DNA of 64,000 nucleotides from Actinoplanes ianthinogenes (lineage in GTDB: Bacteria > Actinomycetota > Actinomycetes > Mycobacteriales > Micromonosporaceae). Of this stretch, positions 33,428 through 42,699 are shown piece after piece. The translations under genes and the position numbers were made by a program. The stretch covers positions 7,441,501 to 7,505,500 of the forward strand of contig NZ_AP023356.1 in the NCBI RefSeq assembly GCF_018324205.1, read 5' to 3'. Each line of letters starts with the position of its first letter. Positions within the stretch are counted from its first letter, which is position 1. Under the pieces are notes generated by a model, which did no database searches, was not told the origin of the DNA, and saw nothing but the letters and a program-made list of their open reading frames with translations.

Positions 33428-36361
33428 TCACGGGCGGGGTTTCAGGAGGGTGATGCGGTTCGCGCCGAGTTCGGTGACGTAAAGATTGCCGGTGGCGACG
33501 TCTTCGGTGACGTCGAGCGGCTGGCTGAAACCGGTCAGGCCGGTGATGCCGGTGACCCGGTTGGTGAGGGCGCCGGAGGCGGCCACGTCGAAGGTTTCGA
33601 TGTCCTGGCCGTCCGAGTAACGGACCACCAGCAGCTTGCCGTCGAGCAGCCCGCCTCGGTATTCGATCGCGCCGTCCGCCGAGGCGTGCAGGCCGGCGTC
33701 GTACGTGCCGGCCAGGTCCATGTTCGGGTCGGGGGCCACGCCGACCGGGTAGGCGGGGATCTGGAACGGGTCGGTGCCACCGGTCGGGTTGCCGCCGGCC
33801 AGGACCCACTCGCAGCGGACCGGGTTGGGGTGGCCGTAGTAGCGGCCCGGCTTCACGTCGAAGACGTAGTCGGTCTCGGCGGTCGGCACGTTGGTGAGCG
33901 CCGGGACCGCCGGGCCGGTGTAGCCGCGCCGGGCGCACGAGGCGGGCAGCGTGGCCGGGGTGGCCGGGGTGTTGCCGCCCGCGGCGGAACCGTTGGTCGG
34001 CGTGTACAGGTGCCCGTTGCGATGCCAGACCAGGTCGAACGCGTTGCGTACCCCGGTGGCGTACAGGGTCAGCGGCGCGCCGGTGGCGTACGGGTCGTAG
34101 GTCCCGCCCTCCTCGGTCTTCACGTCCAGCGGCAGACTCGCCGGCAGCCGGGCCGGGTCGAGGCGCAGCACCGCCGCGCTGAGCAGGCGTTCCGGCCGGT
34201 TGCCCCAGGTCGAGTCGGCCGCGCCCATGGCGTTGTTGGCGCCCTGGGTCAGGTACAGCGCGCCGTCCGGCCCGAACGCCAGCGAGTTGGTCTCGTGGTC
34301 CTTCACCGAGCGCGGCAGCCCGGTCACCACGGAGGTGTAGGTGCCCAGGTCCGCGCCGGTGAGCTTGCCGACCCGGCCGGACCAGTCGGGCACGTTGAGG
34401 GGTCCGACGTACTCGTAGTTGTCGGTGATCCAGAGGATCGGCGCGGACGCGGTGGACGCCGGGTCGAACGCCATCCCGATGATCGTGCGGGCCGGCGCGC
34501 CGGGCAGTCCGAGCGCCGACGCGTTGGCCCGGACCGTGCCGATGACCGTGGCCGTGCCGAGCGTGCCGTCCGCGTTGATCGGGAAGCGATGGATGTTCCC
34601 GTCCAGCGTGCCCGCGTACAGCCGTCCGTCCGGGCCCTTGACCACCGTGGTGAACGACGCGCCGGTGGCCACGCCGACGGTCTTGTCGAACGCGACCGGC
34701 CCGCCCGGGTTGCCGCCGGCGCCGGTGGTGAAGACGATCGAGTACGGCGCGAACGCCTTGCCGGTCACGTCGGTCACCGCGCTGGTGACGGTGAACCGGT
34801 ACGCCGTGTTCGCGGCCAGCGGACCGGTCGGCGACAGGTTGATCACGTCCCCGCCGCCGCTGGTGATCGTGGTGGCCGGCACCGCCGTGCCGTCGCTGAG
34901 CCTGGTCAGGGTGACCGACGAGCTGGTCAGCGACGCGGCCGCGACGCCACCGTTGGGCAGCAGCAGGTCCTCGACCACGCTGGTGGTGAGCGAGACGCCG
35001 GCCGCCCCGTTGGCCGGGGTGCTGGTCCGCACCGCGGGCGTGGCGCCGGCCGCCGGGACGCTGAGCACGTCGATGTAGTCGAACTTGGTGTTGGTGCCGC
35101 CGGCCGGGCTGAGGGTCAGCTTGCCGTCGGTGACCCGCACGGTCCGGGTGGCGGTGGCGAACTTGACCGAGGCGGTCGGTACGAAGGCGGCGATCGCGTT
35201 CTGGTCCTCGACGTTCGCCCAGTGCACGCTGTTGACGGCGGTGCCCGCGTCACCGACCGCGACGGTCACCGTGTAGACGCCGGTCGGCACGGCCGCCTCC
35301 CAGGCGCCCGGGGTGGTCACGCCGGCCGATCCGGCCGGGAGCTGGGCGTGCATGAAGGTGGCCAGCCGTGGGTCGCTCTGCCCGGCGGCCGGGTTGCGGT
35401 TGCGGCCGTTGCCGGTGAGGTCGACCGGGGTGCCCTCGCCCAGGTCGACCCAGCCGTATCCGCGGGACGCCGTGTACGCCCCGCCGGAGTCCCGCACGTA
35501 CCCGGTGGCCGGCGCGGTCGCCGCGTCCGAGAAGTCGACCTTCAGGGCGAACGCGGCCGGTGTGGCGCTGACCGTGGCCGAGGACCCGCCGTCGGAGGTG
35601 ACCCGGTACGCGTACGCCGTCCCGTTGCTCACGGCGGTGTCGAGGTAGGACGCCTTGGTCGTGGTCGCCAGCAGCGTGCCGCCCCGGTAGACCTGGTAGC
35701 TCGCCGCGTTCCCGGTCCAGCTGAGCGCGACCTGGCTGTCGCCGGGCGTGGCGGTCAGCCCGGACGGCGGGTCGGCGTCGCTGCGGCTGATCTCGACGTA
35801 GTTCAGCTTGGTGTTGACGCCGCCCACCGCGTCGACGGTCAGCCGCCCGTCGGTGACCGGGACGGTGACCGTGGCCTGGCGGTACTCGGCGGCGGCGGTG
35901 GAGACGAATGCGCTGATCGCGGTGACGCCCTCGACCCGGACGGTGTGGTTGCTGTCGTAGGCCGGCTGGTCACCGGCGGAGACGGTCACCTGGTAGGTCC
36001 CGGCGGGCACGGCGTACTCCCACGCGCCCGCGGTGGCCACGCCGTTGCTGCCGTTCACGTCGCCGTACTGAAGATGAATGATCGTGTTGAGCCGGGCCTC
36101 GACGCTCGCGCGGGCCCGGTCGCGGGTGTTGCGGGTCAGGTCGAGCGGCACGTGGGTGCCGCTCAGGCTGTCCTGCCGCACCCACCCCTTGGTCCCGTCG
36201 TAGGCGGCGCCGGTGTCGGCGGTGTACCCGCTCGGGACCGCGGACGCGGCCGGCTGGAAGTTGATTTTCGCGATCGGGGTGACCGCGGCCCGGGCGGGCG
36301 CGGGAAGCGCGGCCACGAGAGCCACGCCGGCGACGGCAGCGATCCAGCGACGACGATGCAT
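33428..36361 (-). CDS. Secreted multidomain protein: malectin-like, FN3, Big_5 and sugar-dehydrogenase-like propeller
   Basis: 977 aa with a Sec signal peptide (WIAAVAGVALVAALPAPARA, cleavage near 26). In order: a malectin-like domain opening PIAKINFQPA (about 28-190), a fibronectin type III domain (PPSGLTATPGDSQVALSW, about 197-270), a second malectin-like domain opening ALKVDFSDAA (about 272-435), a Big_5/SbsA-like Ig domain (about 445-550) and a C-terminal beta-propeller of glucose/sorbosone dehydrogenase type (about 555-977: VVKGPDGRLYAGTLDGNIHR, KDHETNSLAFGPDGALYLTQ). It probably binds glycans outside the cell and may oxidise sugars. It shares its promoter region, with a LacI-type operator, with the rhamnose operon. 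Confidence 0.8.
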   Translation of the reverse strand: MHRRRWIAAVAGVALVAALPAPARAAVTPIAKINFQPAASAVPSGYTADTGAAYDGTKGWVRQDSLSGTHVPLDLTRNTRDRARASVEARLNTIIHLQYGDVNGSNGVATAGAWEYAVPAGTYQVTVSAGDQPAYDSNHTVRVEGVTAISAFVSTAAAEYRQATVTVPVTDGRLTVDAVGGVNTKLNYVEISRSDADPPSGLTATPGDSQVALSWTGNAASYQVYRGGTLLATTTKASYLDTAVSNGTAYAYRVTSDGGSSATVSATPAAFALKVDFSDAATAPATGYVRDSGGAYTASRGYGWVDLGEGTPVDLTGNGRNRNPAAGQSDPRLATFMHAQLPAGSAGVTTPGAWEAAVPTGVYTVTVAVGDAGTAVNSVHWANVEDQNAIAAFVPTASVKFATATRTVRVTDGKLTLSPAGGTNTKFDYIDVLSVPAAGATPAVRTSTPANGAAGVSLTTSVVEDLLLPNGGVAAASLTSSSVTLTRLSDGTAVPATTITSGGGDVINLSPTGPLAANTAYRFTVTSAVTDVTGKAFAPYSIVFTTGAGGNPGGPVAFDKTVGVATGASFTTVVKGPDGRLYAGTLDGNIHRFPINADGTLGTATVIGTVRANASALGLPGAPARTIIGMAFDPASTASAPILWITDNYEYVGPLNVPDWSGRVGKLTGADLGTYTSVVTGLPRSVKDHETNSLAFGPDGALYLTQGANNAMGAADSTWGNRPERLLSAAVLRLDPARLPASLPLDVKTEEGGTYDPYATGAPLTLYATGVRNAFDLVWHRNGHLYTPTNGSAAGGNTPATPATLPASCARRGYTGPAVPALTNVPTAETDYVFDVKPGRYYGHPNPVRCEWVLAGGNPTGGTDPFQIPAYPVGVAPDPNMDLAGTYDAGLHASADGAIEYRGGLLDGKLLVVRYSDGQDIETFDVAASGALTNRVTGITGLTGFSQPLDVTEDVATGNLYVTELGANRITLLKPRP

Positions 36362-36529
36362 GGCGCTGAACGTCCCACACGCGGCCCGGGGGAGGGCTGT
36401 CGGAAATCCGCTGCCGTGGATATCTCCACCAGGGCGGTAATCAGGAAAGCGCGGACGATCATGTACGGATCCCGCGTATCCGGCGGCCTTGACCGGGGGT
36501 TGCCGGTGTGCGTAACCTGTCGGTAAATC

Positions 36530-36541
36530 TGAAACGTTTCA
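36530..36541. promoter_or_regulatory. Perfect LacI-family operator TGAAACGTTTCA
   Basis: A perfect 12-bp palindrome with the central CG typical of LacI-family sites, 9 bases before the ATG of the rhamnose aldolase gene and in the 189-base gap shared with the secreted propeller protein. A bound repressor here would block the rhamnose operon directly. Confidence 0.7.
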
Positions 36542-36550
36542 CCAGGACGT

Positions 36551-38593
36551 ATGGGGACCGCCATGACGAATCCCGCAGTCGCCGCGCTCATCGCCCGATC
36601 GCATCGCCTCGGTGCGGATCCGCGGACCACCAACTACGCCGGTGGCAACACCTCCGCCAAGGGCGCCGGCACCGACCCGGTCACCGGCGAGCCGGTCGAG
36701 CTGCTCTGGGTGAAGGGGTCCGGCGGCGACCTCGGCACGCTGACCGAGAACGGCCTCGCGGTGCTGCGGCTGGACCGGCTGCGCGCGCTGCCCGGCGTCT
36801 ACCCGGGCGTCGAGCGCGAGGACGAGATGGTCGCCGCGTTCGACTACTGCCTGCACGGCCGGGGTGGCGCCGCGCCGAGCATCGACACCGCGATGCACGG
36901 GCTGGTCGACGTGCCGCACGTCGATCACCTGCACCCGGACGCCGGCATCGCGATCGCCACCGCCGCCGACGGGCCCGCGCTGACCGAGGAGATCTTCGGC
37001 GACCGGGTGCTCTGGGTGGACTGGCGGCGGCCCGGCTTCCAGCTCGGGCTGGACATCGCCGCGGTGCAGAGGGCGAACCCGCAGGCGATCGGGGTGATCC
37101 TGGGCGGACATGGGATCACCGCGTGGGGCGCCACCAGCGACGAGTGCGAGGCGAACTCGCAGGAGATCATCGGCATCGCCGCCCGCTACATCGCAGACAA
37201 AGGCAAGGAAGCACCCTTCGGACCTCGTATCATAAAAAATCTGGACAAAACGGTGCGACGAACAAAAGCCGCCGACCTGTTCCCGATCATTCGCGGCCTG
37301 GCCTCCACCGACCGCCCGCAGGTCGGCCACTTCACCGACGACGACGTAGTCCTCGACTTCGTCGGCAGCGAACGCCTGAAAGAGCTGGCCGCCCTGGGCA
37401 CCAGCTGCCCGGACCACTTCCTGCGCACCAAGGTCAAGCCCTTGGTCCTGGACACCGCCCCGGACGCCCCGCTGGACGAGGTGACCACGCGGCTCAAGGA
37501 GCTGCACGAGGCCTACCGCGCCGACTACCGCGCCTACTACGACCGCCACGCCACCCCGGACAGCCCGGCCATCCGCGGCGCCGACCCGGCCATCGTCCTG
37601 GTCCCCGGCATCGGCATGTTCTCCTTCGGCGCGAACAAGCAGACCGCCCGCGTCGCCGGCGAGTTCTACGTCAACGCGATCAACGTGATGCGCGGCGCCG
37701 AGGCGATCTCCCGCTACGCCCCGATCGACGAGGCGGAGAAGTTCCGGATCGAGTACTGGTCCCTGGAGGAGGCCAAACTCCAGCGGATGCCGAAGCCGAA
37801 ACCCCTGTCCACCCGGGTCGCCTTCGTCACCGGCGGCGGCTCCGGCATCGGCCGGGCGATCGCCCTGCGGCTGGCCGCCGAAGGCGCGTGTGTGGTGGTC
37901 GCCGACCGGGACGCGGCGACCGCGGAGACCGTCGCCCGGGAGATCGGCGGCACCGACGCGGCCATCTCCGTCACCGCCGACGTCACCGACGCCGCGGCGG
38001 TCGAGGCTGCTGTGAACGAGGCGGTGCTCGCCTTCGGCGGCGTCGACCTGATCGTCAACAACGCCGGGCTGTCCATCTCCAAGCCGCTGCTGGAGACCAC
38101 CGAGCAGGACTGGGACCTCCAGCACGACGTGATGGCCAAGGGCTCGTTCCTGGTCGCCAAGGCGGCGGCCAGGATCCTGATCGCGCAGGGGATGGGTGGC
38201 GACATCGTCTACATCTCCAGCAAGAACTCGCTGTTCGCCGGCCCGGACAACGTCGCCTACGGCGCCGCCAAGGCCGACCAGGCGCACCAGGTCCGCTTGC
38301 TGGCCGCCGAGCTCGGCGCTTTCGGCGTACGCGTGAACGGCATCAACCCGGACGGCGTCGTCCGCGGCTCGGGCATCTTCGCCGGCGGCTGGGGCGCCCA
38401 GCGTGCCGCCGTCTACGGCGTGCCGGAGGAGAGGCTGGGCGAGTTCTACGCCCAGCGCACCCTGCTCAAACGCGAGGTGCTGCCGGAGCACGTGGCCAAC
38501 GCGGTCTTCGTGCTCACCGCCGGCGACCTGTCGCACACCACCGGCCTGCACATCCCCGTCGACGCCGGCGTCGCGGCGGCGTTCCTGCGATGA
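36551..38593 (+). CDS. rhaEW: Bifunctional rhamnulose-1-phosphate aldolase / lactaldehyde dehydrogenase
   Basis: 680 aa. The N-terminal part (about 1-410) is a class II aldolase: TNYAGGNTSAKG at the start, zinc ligands in HVDHLHPD (about 123) and GGHGITAWG (about 185). The C-terminal part (about 420-680) is a short-chain dehydrogenase: VTGGGSGIGRAIA (about 427) and catalytic YGAAKADQ (about 570). The fusion splits L-rhamnulose-1-phosphate to DHAP and L-lactaldehyde and oxidises the latter to L-lactate. Start ATG 36551, or ATG 36563 behind GGGGA. Overlaps rhaB by ATGA. A LacI-type operator sits just upstream. No rhamnose isomerase gene is in the window. Confidence 0.9.
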   Translation: MGTAMTNPAVAALIARSHRLGADPRTTNYAGGNTSAKGAGTDPVTGEPVELLWVKGSGGDLGTLTENGLAVLRLDRLRALPGVYPGVEREDEMVAAFDYCLHGRGGAAPSIDTAMHGLVDVPHVDHLHPDAGIAIATAADGPALTEEIFGDRVLWVDWRRPGFQLGLDIAAVQRANPQAIGVILGGHGITAWGATSDECEANSQEIIGIAARYIADKGKEAPFGPRIIKNLDKTVRRTKAADLFPIIRGLASTDRPQVGHFTDDDVVLDFVGSERLKELAALGTSCPDHFLRTKVKPLVLDTAPDAPLDEVTTRLKELHEAYRADYRAYYDRHATPDSPAIRGADPAIVLVPGIGMFSFGANKQTARVAGEFYVNAINVMRGAEAISRYAPIDEAEKFRIEYWSLEEAKLQRMPKPKPLSTRVAFVTGGGSGIGRAIALRLAAEGACVVVADRDAATAETVAREIGGTDAAISVTADVTDAAAVEAAVNEAVLAFGGVDLIVNNAGLSISKPLLETTEQDWDLQHDVMAKGSFLVAKAAARILIAQGMGGDIVYISSKNSLFAGPDNVAYGAAKADQAHQVRLLAAELGAFGVRVNGINPDGVVRGSGIFAGGWGAQRAAVYGVPEERLGEFYAQRTLLKREVLPEHVANAVFVLTAGDLSHTTGLHIPVDAGVAAAFLR

Positions 38594-39969
38594 CGCACCG
38601 GTTCGCCGCGGTCGACCTCGGCGCGTCCAGCGGGCGCGTCGTGGCCGGCACGTTCCATGACGGCAAGCTGGAGCTCGACGTCGTGCACCGGTTCGCCAAC
38701 GAGCCGGTGCACGCCGGCGGCACCCTGCACTGGGACATCCTCAGCCTCTACAAGGGTGTGCTCGACGGGCTGGGCAAGGCCGGTCCGGTGGACAGCATCG
38801 GGATCGACTCCTGGGCGGTCGACTACGGCCTGATCGACGCGTCCGGGGCACTGCTCGGCAACCCGGTGCACTACCGGGACGCGCGCACCGACGGGATCGC
38901 CGGCCGGGTGCGCGATCTCTACCCGATCTCCGGGCTCCAGAGGCTGCCGTTCAACACGGTCTACCAACTGCTCGCCGCGGCCGGCACCCCGCAGTACCGG
39001 GCCGCCGCGAAACTGCTGATGATCCCGGACCTGCTCGCCTACTGGCTGACCGGGGAGACGGGAGCGGAGTACACCAACGCGTCGACCACGGGACTGCTCG
39101 ATGTGCGTACCGGAAACTGGTCCTGGTCCTTGATCGAGGACCTGGGGTTGCGGGCGGACCTGTTCCCGGCGATCCGTCGCCCCGGCGACCTGATCGGACA
39201 TTTCCACGGGACGCCGGTGGTCGCGGTGGGCTCGCACGACACGGCTTCGGCCGTGGTCGCGGTCCCCGCGGACCACAACAATTTCGCGTACGTCTCGAGC
39301 GGCACCTGGTCACTCGTCGGGCTGGAGCTGGCGCATCCGGTGCTCAGCGACGCGTCGCGGGAGGCGAACTTCACCAACGAGGGCGGGGTCGACGGGACGG
39401 TTCGCTACCTGCGCAACGTGATGGGGCTGTGGCCGCTCCAGGAGTGCATGCGGGAGTGGGGCTCGCCGGATATCTCGGACCTGCTCGCCGCGGCAGCCCG
39501 GGAGCCCGCGTTGCGGCGGGTGGTCGACCTGGACGATCCGGTCTTCCTGCCGCCCGGCGACATGTCTTCGCGCCTCTGCCGGGCCGCCGGCATGCCGCCC
39601 GATGTCTCCCCGGCCACGATCACCCGCTGCGTCCTGGACAGCCTGGCGCTCGCCCACCGGCGTGCGGTGCGCCAGGCCGGGGAGCTGGCCGGCGTCACGC
39701 CGAGCGCCCTGCACCTGGTCGGCGGCGGCGCCCGCAACGAGCTGCTCTGCCGGCTGACCGCGGACGCCACCGGACTCCCGGTGCTCGCCGGGCCGGTGGA
39801 GGCCACCGCGCTCGGTAATGTGCTGGTGCAGGCGCGCGCGGCCGGAGTCGTGTCCGGCGGGCTCGATGCGATGCGCGCGCTGGTGCGGCAGACTCAACAG
39901 ATCACGCGTTACGAGCCGTGCGGCGACGACGCCCCGTGGCGGGCCGCCGCCGCCCGAGTGGGGAGGTGA
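38590..39969 (+). CDS. rhaB: Rhamnulokinase
   Basis: 459 aa FGGY-family sugar kinase. ATP-phosphate motif AVDLGASSGRVVAG at the N-terminus, the substrate strand IGIDSWAVDYGL (about 76), the rhamnulokinase-like HYRDARTDG (about 96), VAVGSHDTASAV (about 215) and the second ATP motif LHLVGGGARNELLCRL (about 375). It phosphorylates L-rhamnulose to the substrate of the aldolase encoded just upstream. ATGA overlap on the 5' side and GTGA-type junction with lutA on the 3' side show one operon. Confidence 0.9.
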   Translation: MTHRFAAVDLGASSGRVVAGTFHDGKLELDVVHRFANEPVHAGGTLHWDILSLYKGVLDGLGKAGPVDSIGIDSWAVDYGLIDASGALLGNPVHYRDARTDGIAGRVRDLYPISGLQRLPFNTVYQLLAAAGTPQYRAAAKLLMIPDLLAYWLTGETGAEYTNASTTGLLDVRTGNWSWSLIEDLGLRADLFPAIRRPGDLIGHFHGTPVVAVGSHDTASAVVAVPADHNNFAYVSSGTWSLVGLELAHPVLSDASREANFTNEGGVDGTVRYLRNVMGLWPLQECMREWGSPDISDLLAAAAREPALRRVVDLDDPVFLPPGDMSSRLCRAAGMPPDVSPATITRCVLDSLALAHRRAVRQAGELAGVTPSALHLVGGGARNELLCRLTADATGLPVLAGPVEATALGNVLVQARAAGVVSGGLDAMRALVRQTQQITRYEPCGDDAPWRAAAARVGR

Positions 39970-39971
39970 CC

Positions 39972-40697
39972 GTGCGGATCGCGCTGTTCGCGACCTGCCT
40001 CGCCGACACGCTCTTCCCGGAGGCCGCCAAGGCCACCGTCCGGCTGTTGGAGCGGCTCGGGCACGAGGTGGTCTTCCCCTTCGACCAGACCTGCTGCGGG
40101 CAGATGCACGTCAACACGGGCTTTCAGAGGGACGCGGTGCCGCTGGTGAAACGGTATGTGTCGACCTTCGACCCGTTCGACGTGATCGTCGCGCCGTCCG
40201 GATCGTGTGTCGGGTCGATCCGACATCAGCACGCCATGGTCGCCGCCGACGCGGGGGAGGCCGGCCTGGCGGCGCGGGCCGAGGACGTCGGCAGGCGCAC
40301 CTACGAGCTGTCCGAGCTGCTGATCGACGTGCTCCAGGTGGAGGACGTCGGCGCCCGCTACCCGCACCGGGTGACCTACCACCCGACCTGCCACAGCCTG
40401 CGGATGATCCGGGTCGGCGACAAACCGCTGCGGCTGCTGCGCCGGGTGCGCGGGCTGGAGCTGGTCGAGCTGCCGGCCGCCGAGCAGTGCTGCGGCTTCG
40501 GTGGCACCTTCTCGGTCAAGAACGCGGAGACGTCGGCGGCGATGCTCGCCGACAAGATGACCGCCATCGTGTCGACCGGCGCATCGGTCTGCACGGCCGG
40601 GGACGCCTCCTGCCTGATGCACCTCGGTGGTGGCCTGTCACGAAGGGACGCCGGTGTGAGAACCGTGCACCTGGCCGAGATTCTGGCCTCGACATGA
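39972..40697 (+). CDS. lutA: L-lactate oxidation Fe-S protein LutA
   Basis: 241 aa from GTG 39972, with GGGAGG 5 bases upstream (GTG 39966 would overlap rhaB by GTGA). Two cysteine-rich CCG domains: DQTCCGQMHVNTGF (about 38) and AEQCCGFGGTFSVKN (about 172), plus HPTCHSLRMI (about 137). With LutB and LutC it forms the cytosolic complex that oxidises L-lactate to pyruvate. Here it sits inside the rhamnose operon, directly consuming the lactate made by the dehydrogenase part of RhaEW. Confidence 0.9.
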   Translation: MRIALFATCLADTLFPEAAKATVRLLERLGHEVVFPFDQTCCGQMHVNTGFQRDAVPLVKRYVSTFDPFDVIVAPSGSCVGSIRHQHAMVAADAGEAGLAARAEDVGRRTYELSELLIDVLQVEDVGARYPHRVTYHPTCHSLRMIRVGDKPLRLLRRVRGLELVELPAAEQCCGFGGTFSVKNAETSAAMLADKMTAIVSTGASVCTAGDASCLMHLGGGLSRRDAGVRTVHLAEILAST

Positions 40698-42112
40698 GCA
40701 CTTTCCTGGGCATGCCGGCGACCGCCCCGCGCGGCGTCGGGCACCTGCGCGGCGACGAGCCGTTCCCGGCCGCCGCGCACAGGGCACTGGCCGACGAGCA
40801 GCTGCGGAACAACCTGCGGCACGCGACCACCACGATCCGTGGCAAGTCCGGCCGGGTGATCGCGGAACTGCCGGACTGGCAGGAGCTGCGCTCGGCCGGT
40901 TCGGCGATCAAGGCCGACGTGCTGTCGCGACTCCCGGACCTGCTGGAGGAGCTGGAGGCGCGCGTCGTCGAGCGCGGCGGGGTGGTGCACTGGGCGGCCG
41001 ACGCGAACGAGGCGAACCGGATCGTCACCGAGCTGGTCCGGGCCACCGGCAGCGAGCGGGTCATCAAGGTCAAGTCGATGGCCACCCAGGAGATCGCGCT
41101 CAACGAGGCCCTGGAGGCGGCCGGGATCCAGCCGGTGGAGACCGATCTGGCCGAGCTGATCGTGCAGCTCGGCCAGGACAAGCCGAGCCACATCCTGGTG
41201 CCGGCCATCCACCGGAACCGCTCCGAGATCCGGGAGATCTTCCTCAAGGCGATGCCCGGGGTGGACCCGGCGCTGACCGACGACCCGCCGGTGCTCGCGG
41301 CGGCCGCCCGGAAATACCTGCGCGAGACGTTCCTGTCGACGAAGGTGGCGATCAGCGGGGCGAATTTCGGCGTCGCCGAGACCGGCACCCTGGCCGTGGT
41401 CGAGTCGGAGGGCAACGGGCGGATGTGCCTGACCCTGCCGGACACCCTGATCACCGTGATGGGCATCGAGAAGGTCGTGCCCACCTGGCAGGACCTGGAG
41501 GTCTTCCTGCAACTGCTGCCGCGGGCGTCGACCGGGGAGCGGATGAACCCCTACACGACCATGTGGACCGGGGTGACGCCGGGCGACGGGCCGCAGGACT
41601 TCCACCTGGTGCTGCTCGACAACGGGCGCAGCGCGGTCCTGGCCGATCCGCGGGGACGGACGGCGCTGCACTGCATCCGGTGCTCGGCCTGCCTCAACGT
41701 GTGCCCGGTCTACGAGCGGACCGGCGGGCACGCGTACGGGTCGGTGTATCCGGGACCGATCGGCGCGGTGCTGTCGCCGCAGCTGACCGGCGTCGAGGAC
41801 AACGCCTCGCTGCCGTTCGCGTCCTCGCTCTGCGGCGCCTGCTTCGACGCCTGCCCGGTGAAGATCGACATCCCGTCGATGCTGGTGCACCTGCGTAACC
41901 AGGCGCCGCATCCGCGCAGCGAGAGGGCGGCCATGCGGGCGGCGGCGTACACGATGGAGCGGCCGAAGCTGTACGCCCGGGCGCAGCGCGCCGCGAAACT
42001 CGCGCGGATCGCCGGGCGGCGGGGGCTTGGGCTTCCCCTCGGCTGGAACGAGGCCCGGGACCTCCCGGAGATACCCGAGCAGACCTTCCGGGACTGGTGG
42101 GCGTCGCGATGA
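40694..42112 (+). CDS. lutB: L-lactate oxidation Fe-S protein LutB
   Basis: 472 aa. An N-terminal LUD domain (about 60-300: SGANFGVAETGTLAVVESEG near 218) is followed by two [4Fe-4S] clusters: CIRCSACLNVCPVYERTGG (about 327) and CGACFDACPVKIDIP (about 380). The C-terminal segment is the usual DUF3390-like end. It is the electron-carrying subunit of the LutABC complex. ATG 40694 overlaps lutA, and its stop overlaps lutC (ATGA on both sides). Confidence 0.92.
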   Translation: MSTFLGMPATAPRGVGHLRGDEPFPAAAHRALADEQLRNNLRHATTTIRGKSGRVIAELPDWQELRSAGSAIKADVLSRLPDLLEELEARVVERGGVVHWAADANEANRIVTELVRATGSERVIKVKSMATQEIALNEALEAAGIQPVETDLAELIVQLGQDKPSHILVPAIHRNRSEIREIFLKAMPGVDPALTDDPPVLAAAARKYLRETFLSTKVAISGANFGVAETGTLAVVESEGNGRMCLTLPDTLITVMGIEKVVPTWQDLEVFLQLLPRASTGERMNPYTTMWTGVTPGDGPQDFHLVLLDNGRSAVLADPRGRTALHCIRCSACLNVCPVYERTGGHAYGSVYPGPIGAVLSPQLTGVEDNASLPFASSLCGACFDACPVKIDIPSMLVHLRNQAPHPRSERAAMRAAAYTMERPKLYARAQRAAKLARIAGRRGLGLPLGWNEARDLPEIPEQTFRDWWASR

Positions 42113-42699
42113 GCGCGAAAGATCTGATCCTGAGCCGGGTCCGGGCGGCGTTGCGGGACGCGCCCGCCCCGGGACCGGTGCCGCGGGAGTACCGGCGCTC
42201 GTTCCCGGCCGCCGATCTCGACGTGCTGGTGGACCGGCTCGTGGACTACAAGGCATCGGTGCGGCGGGTCGCCGTGGGCGAGGTTGCGGCGGTGGTCGCG
42301 GAGATCGTGGGCGGGACCGTGGTCGTACCGGAAGGGTTGCCCCTGTCGTGGCGCCCGGAGGGCGTCCTGGTCGACGACGGTCTGACGCCGGACCGCATCG
42401 CCGCGGCCGACGCGGTCCTGACCGGCGCGGCGGTCGCCGTCGCCGAGACCGGGACCATCGTGCTGGACGCGTCGCCGGACCAAGGGCGGCGGATCATCAC
42501 GCTGCTGCCGGACGTGCACGTCGTCGTGCTGCGGCCGGACCAGGTGGTGGCCTCGGTGCCGGAGGCCGTCGCCCGCCTCGACCCGGCACGCCCGCTGACC
42601 TGGATCAGCGGGCCGTCGGCGACCAGCGACATCGAGCTGAACCGGGTGGAGGGGGTGCACGGCCCCCGCCACCTGTACGTGTTGCTGCTCGACTCCTAA
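42109..42699 (+). CDS. lutC: L-lactate oxidation protein LutC
   Basis: 196 aa LUD (YkgG) family protein. Opens SAKDLILSRVRAALRDA; core LTGAAVAVAETGTIVLDASP (about 104) and the closing WISGPSATSDIELNRVEGVHG (about 165), both diagnostic of LutC. ATG 42109 overlaps lutB. Last gene of the rha-lut operon; its end overlaps the convergent antitoxin-toxin-like gene by 4 bases. Confidence 0.9.
   Translation: MSAKDLILSRVRAALRDAPAPGPVPREYRRSFPAADLDVLVDRLVDYKASVRRVAVGEVAAVVAEIVGGTVVVPEGLPLSWRPEGVLVDDGLTPDRIAAADAVLTGAAVAVAETGTIVLDASPDQGRRIITLLPDVHVVVLRPDQVVASVPEAVARLDPARPLTWISGPSATSDIELNRVEGVHGPRHLYVLLLDS

Noticed and set aside
33308-36526. 1072-residue plus-strand frame opposite the secreted malectin/propeller protein
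   Set aside because: The minus-strand reading has a signal peptide and ordered domains; the plus frame has only Arg/Gly/Val-rich shadow sequence and starts inside the 63-bp repeats.
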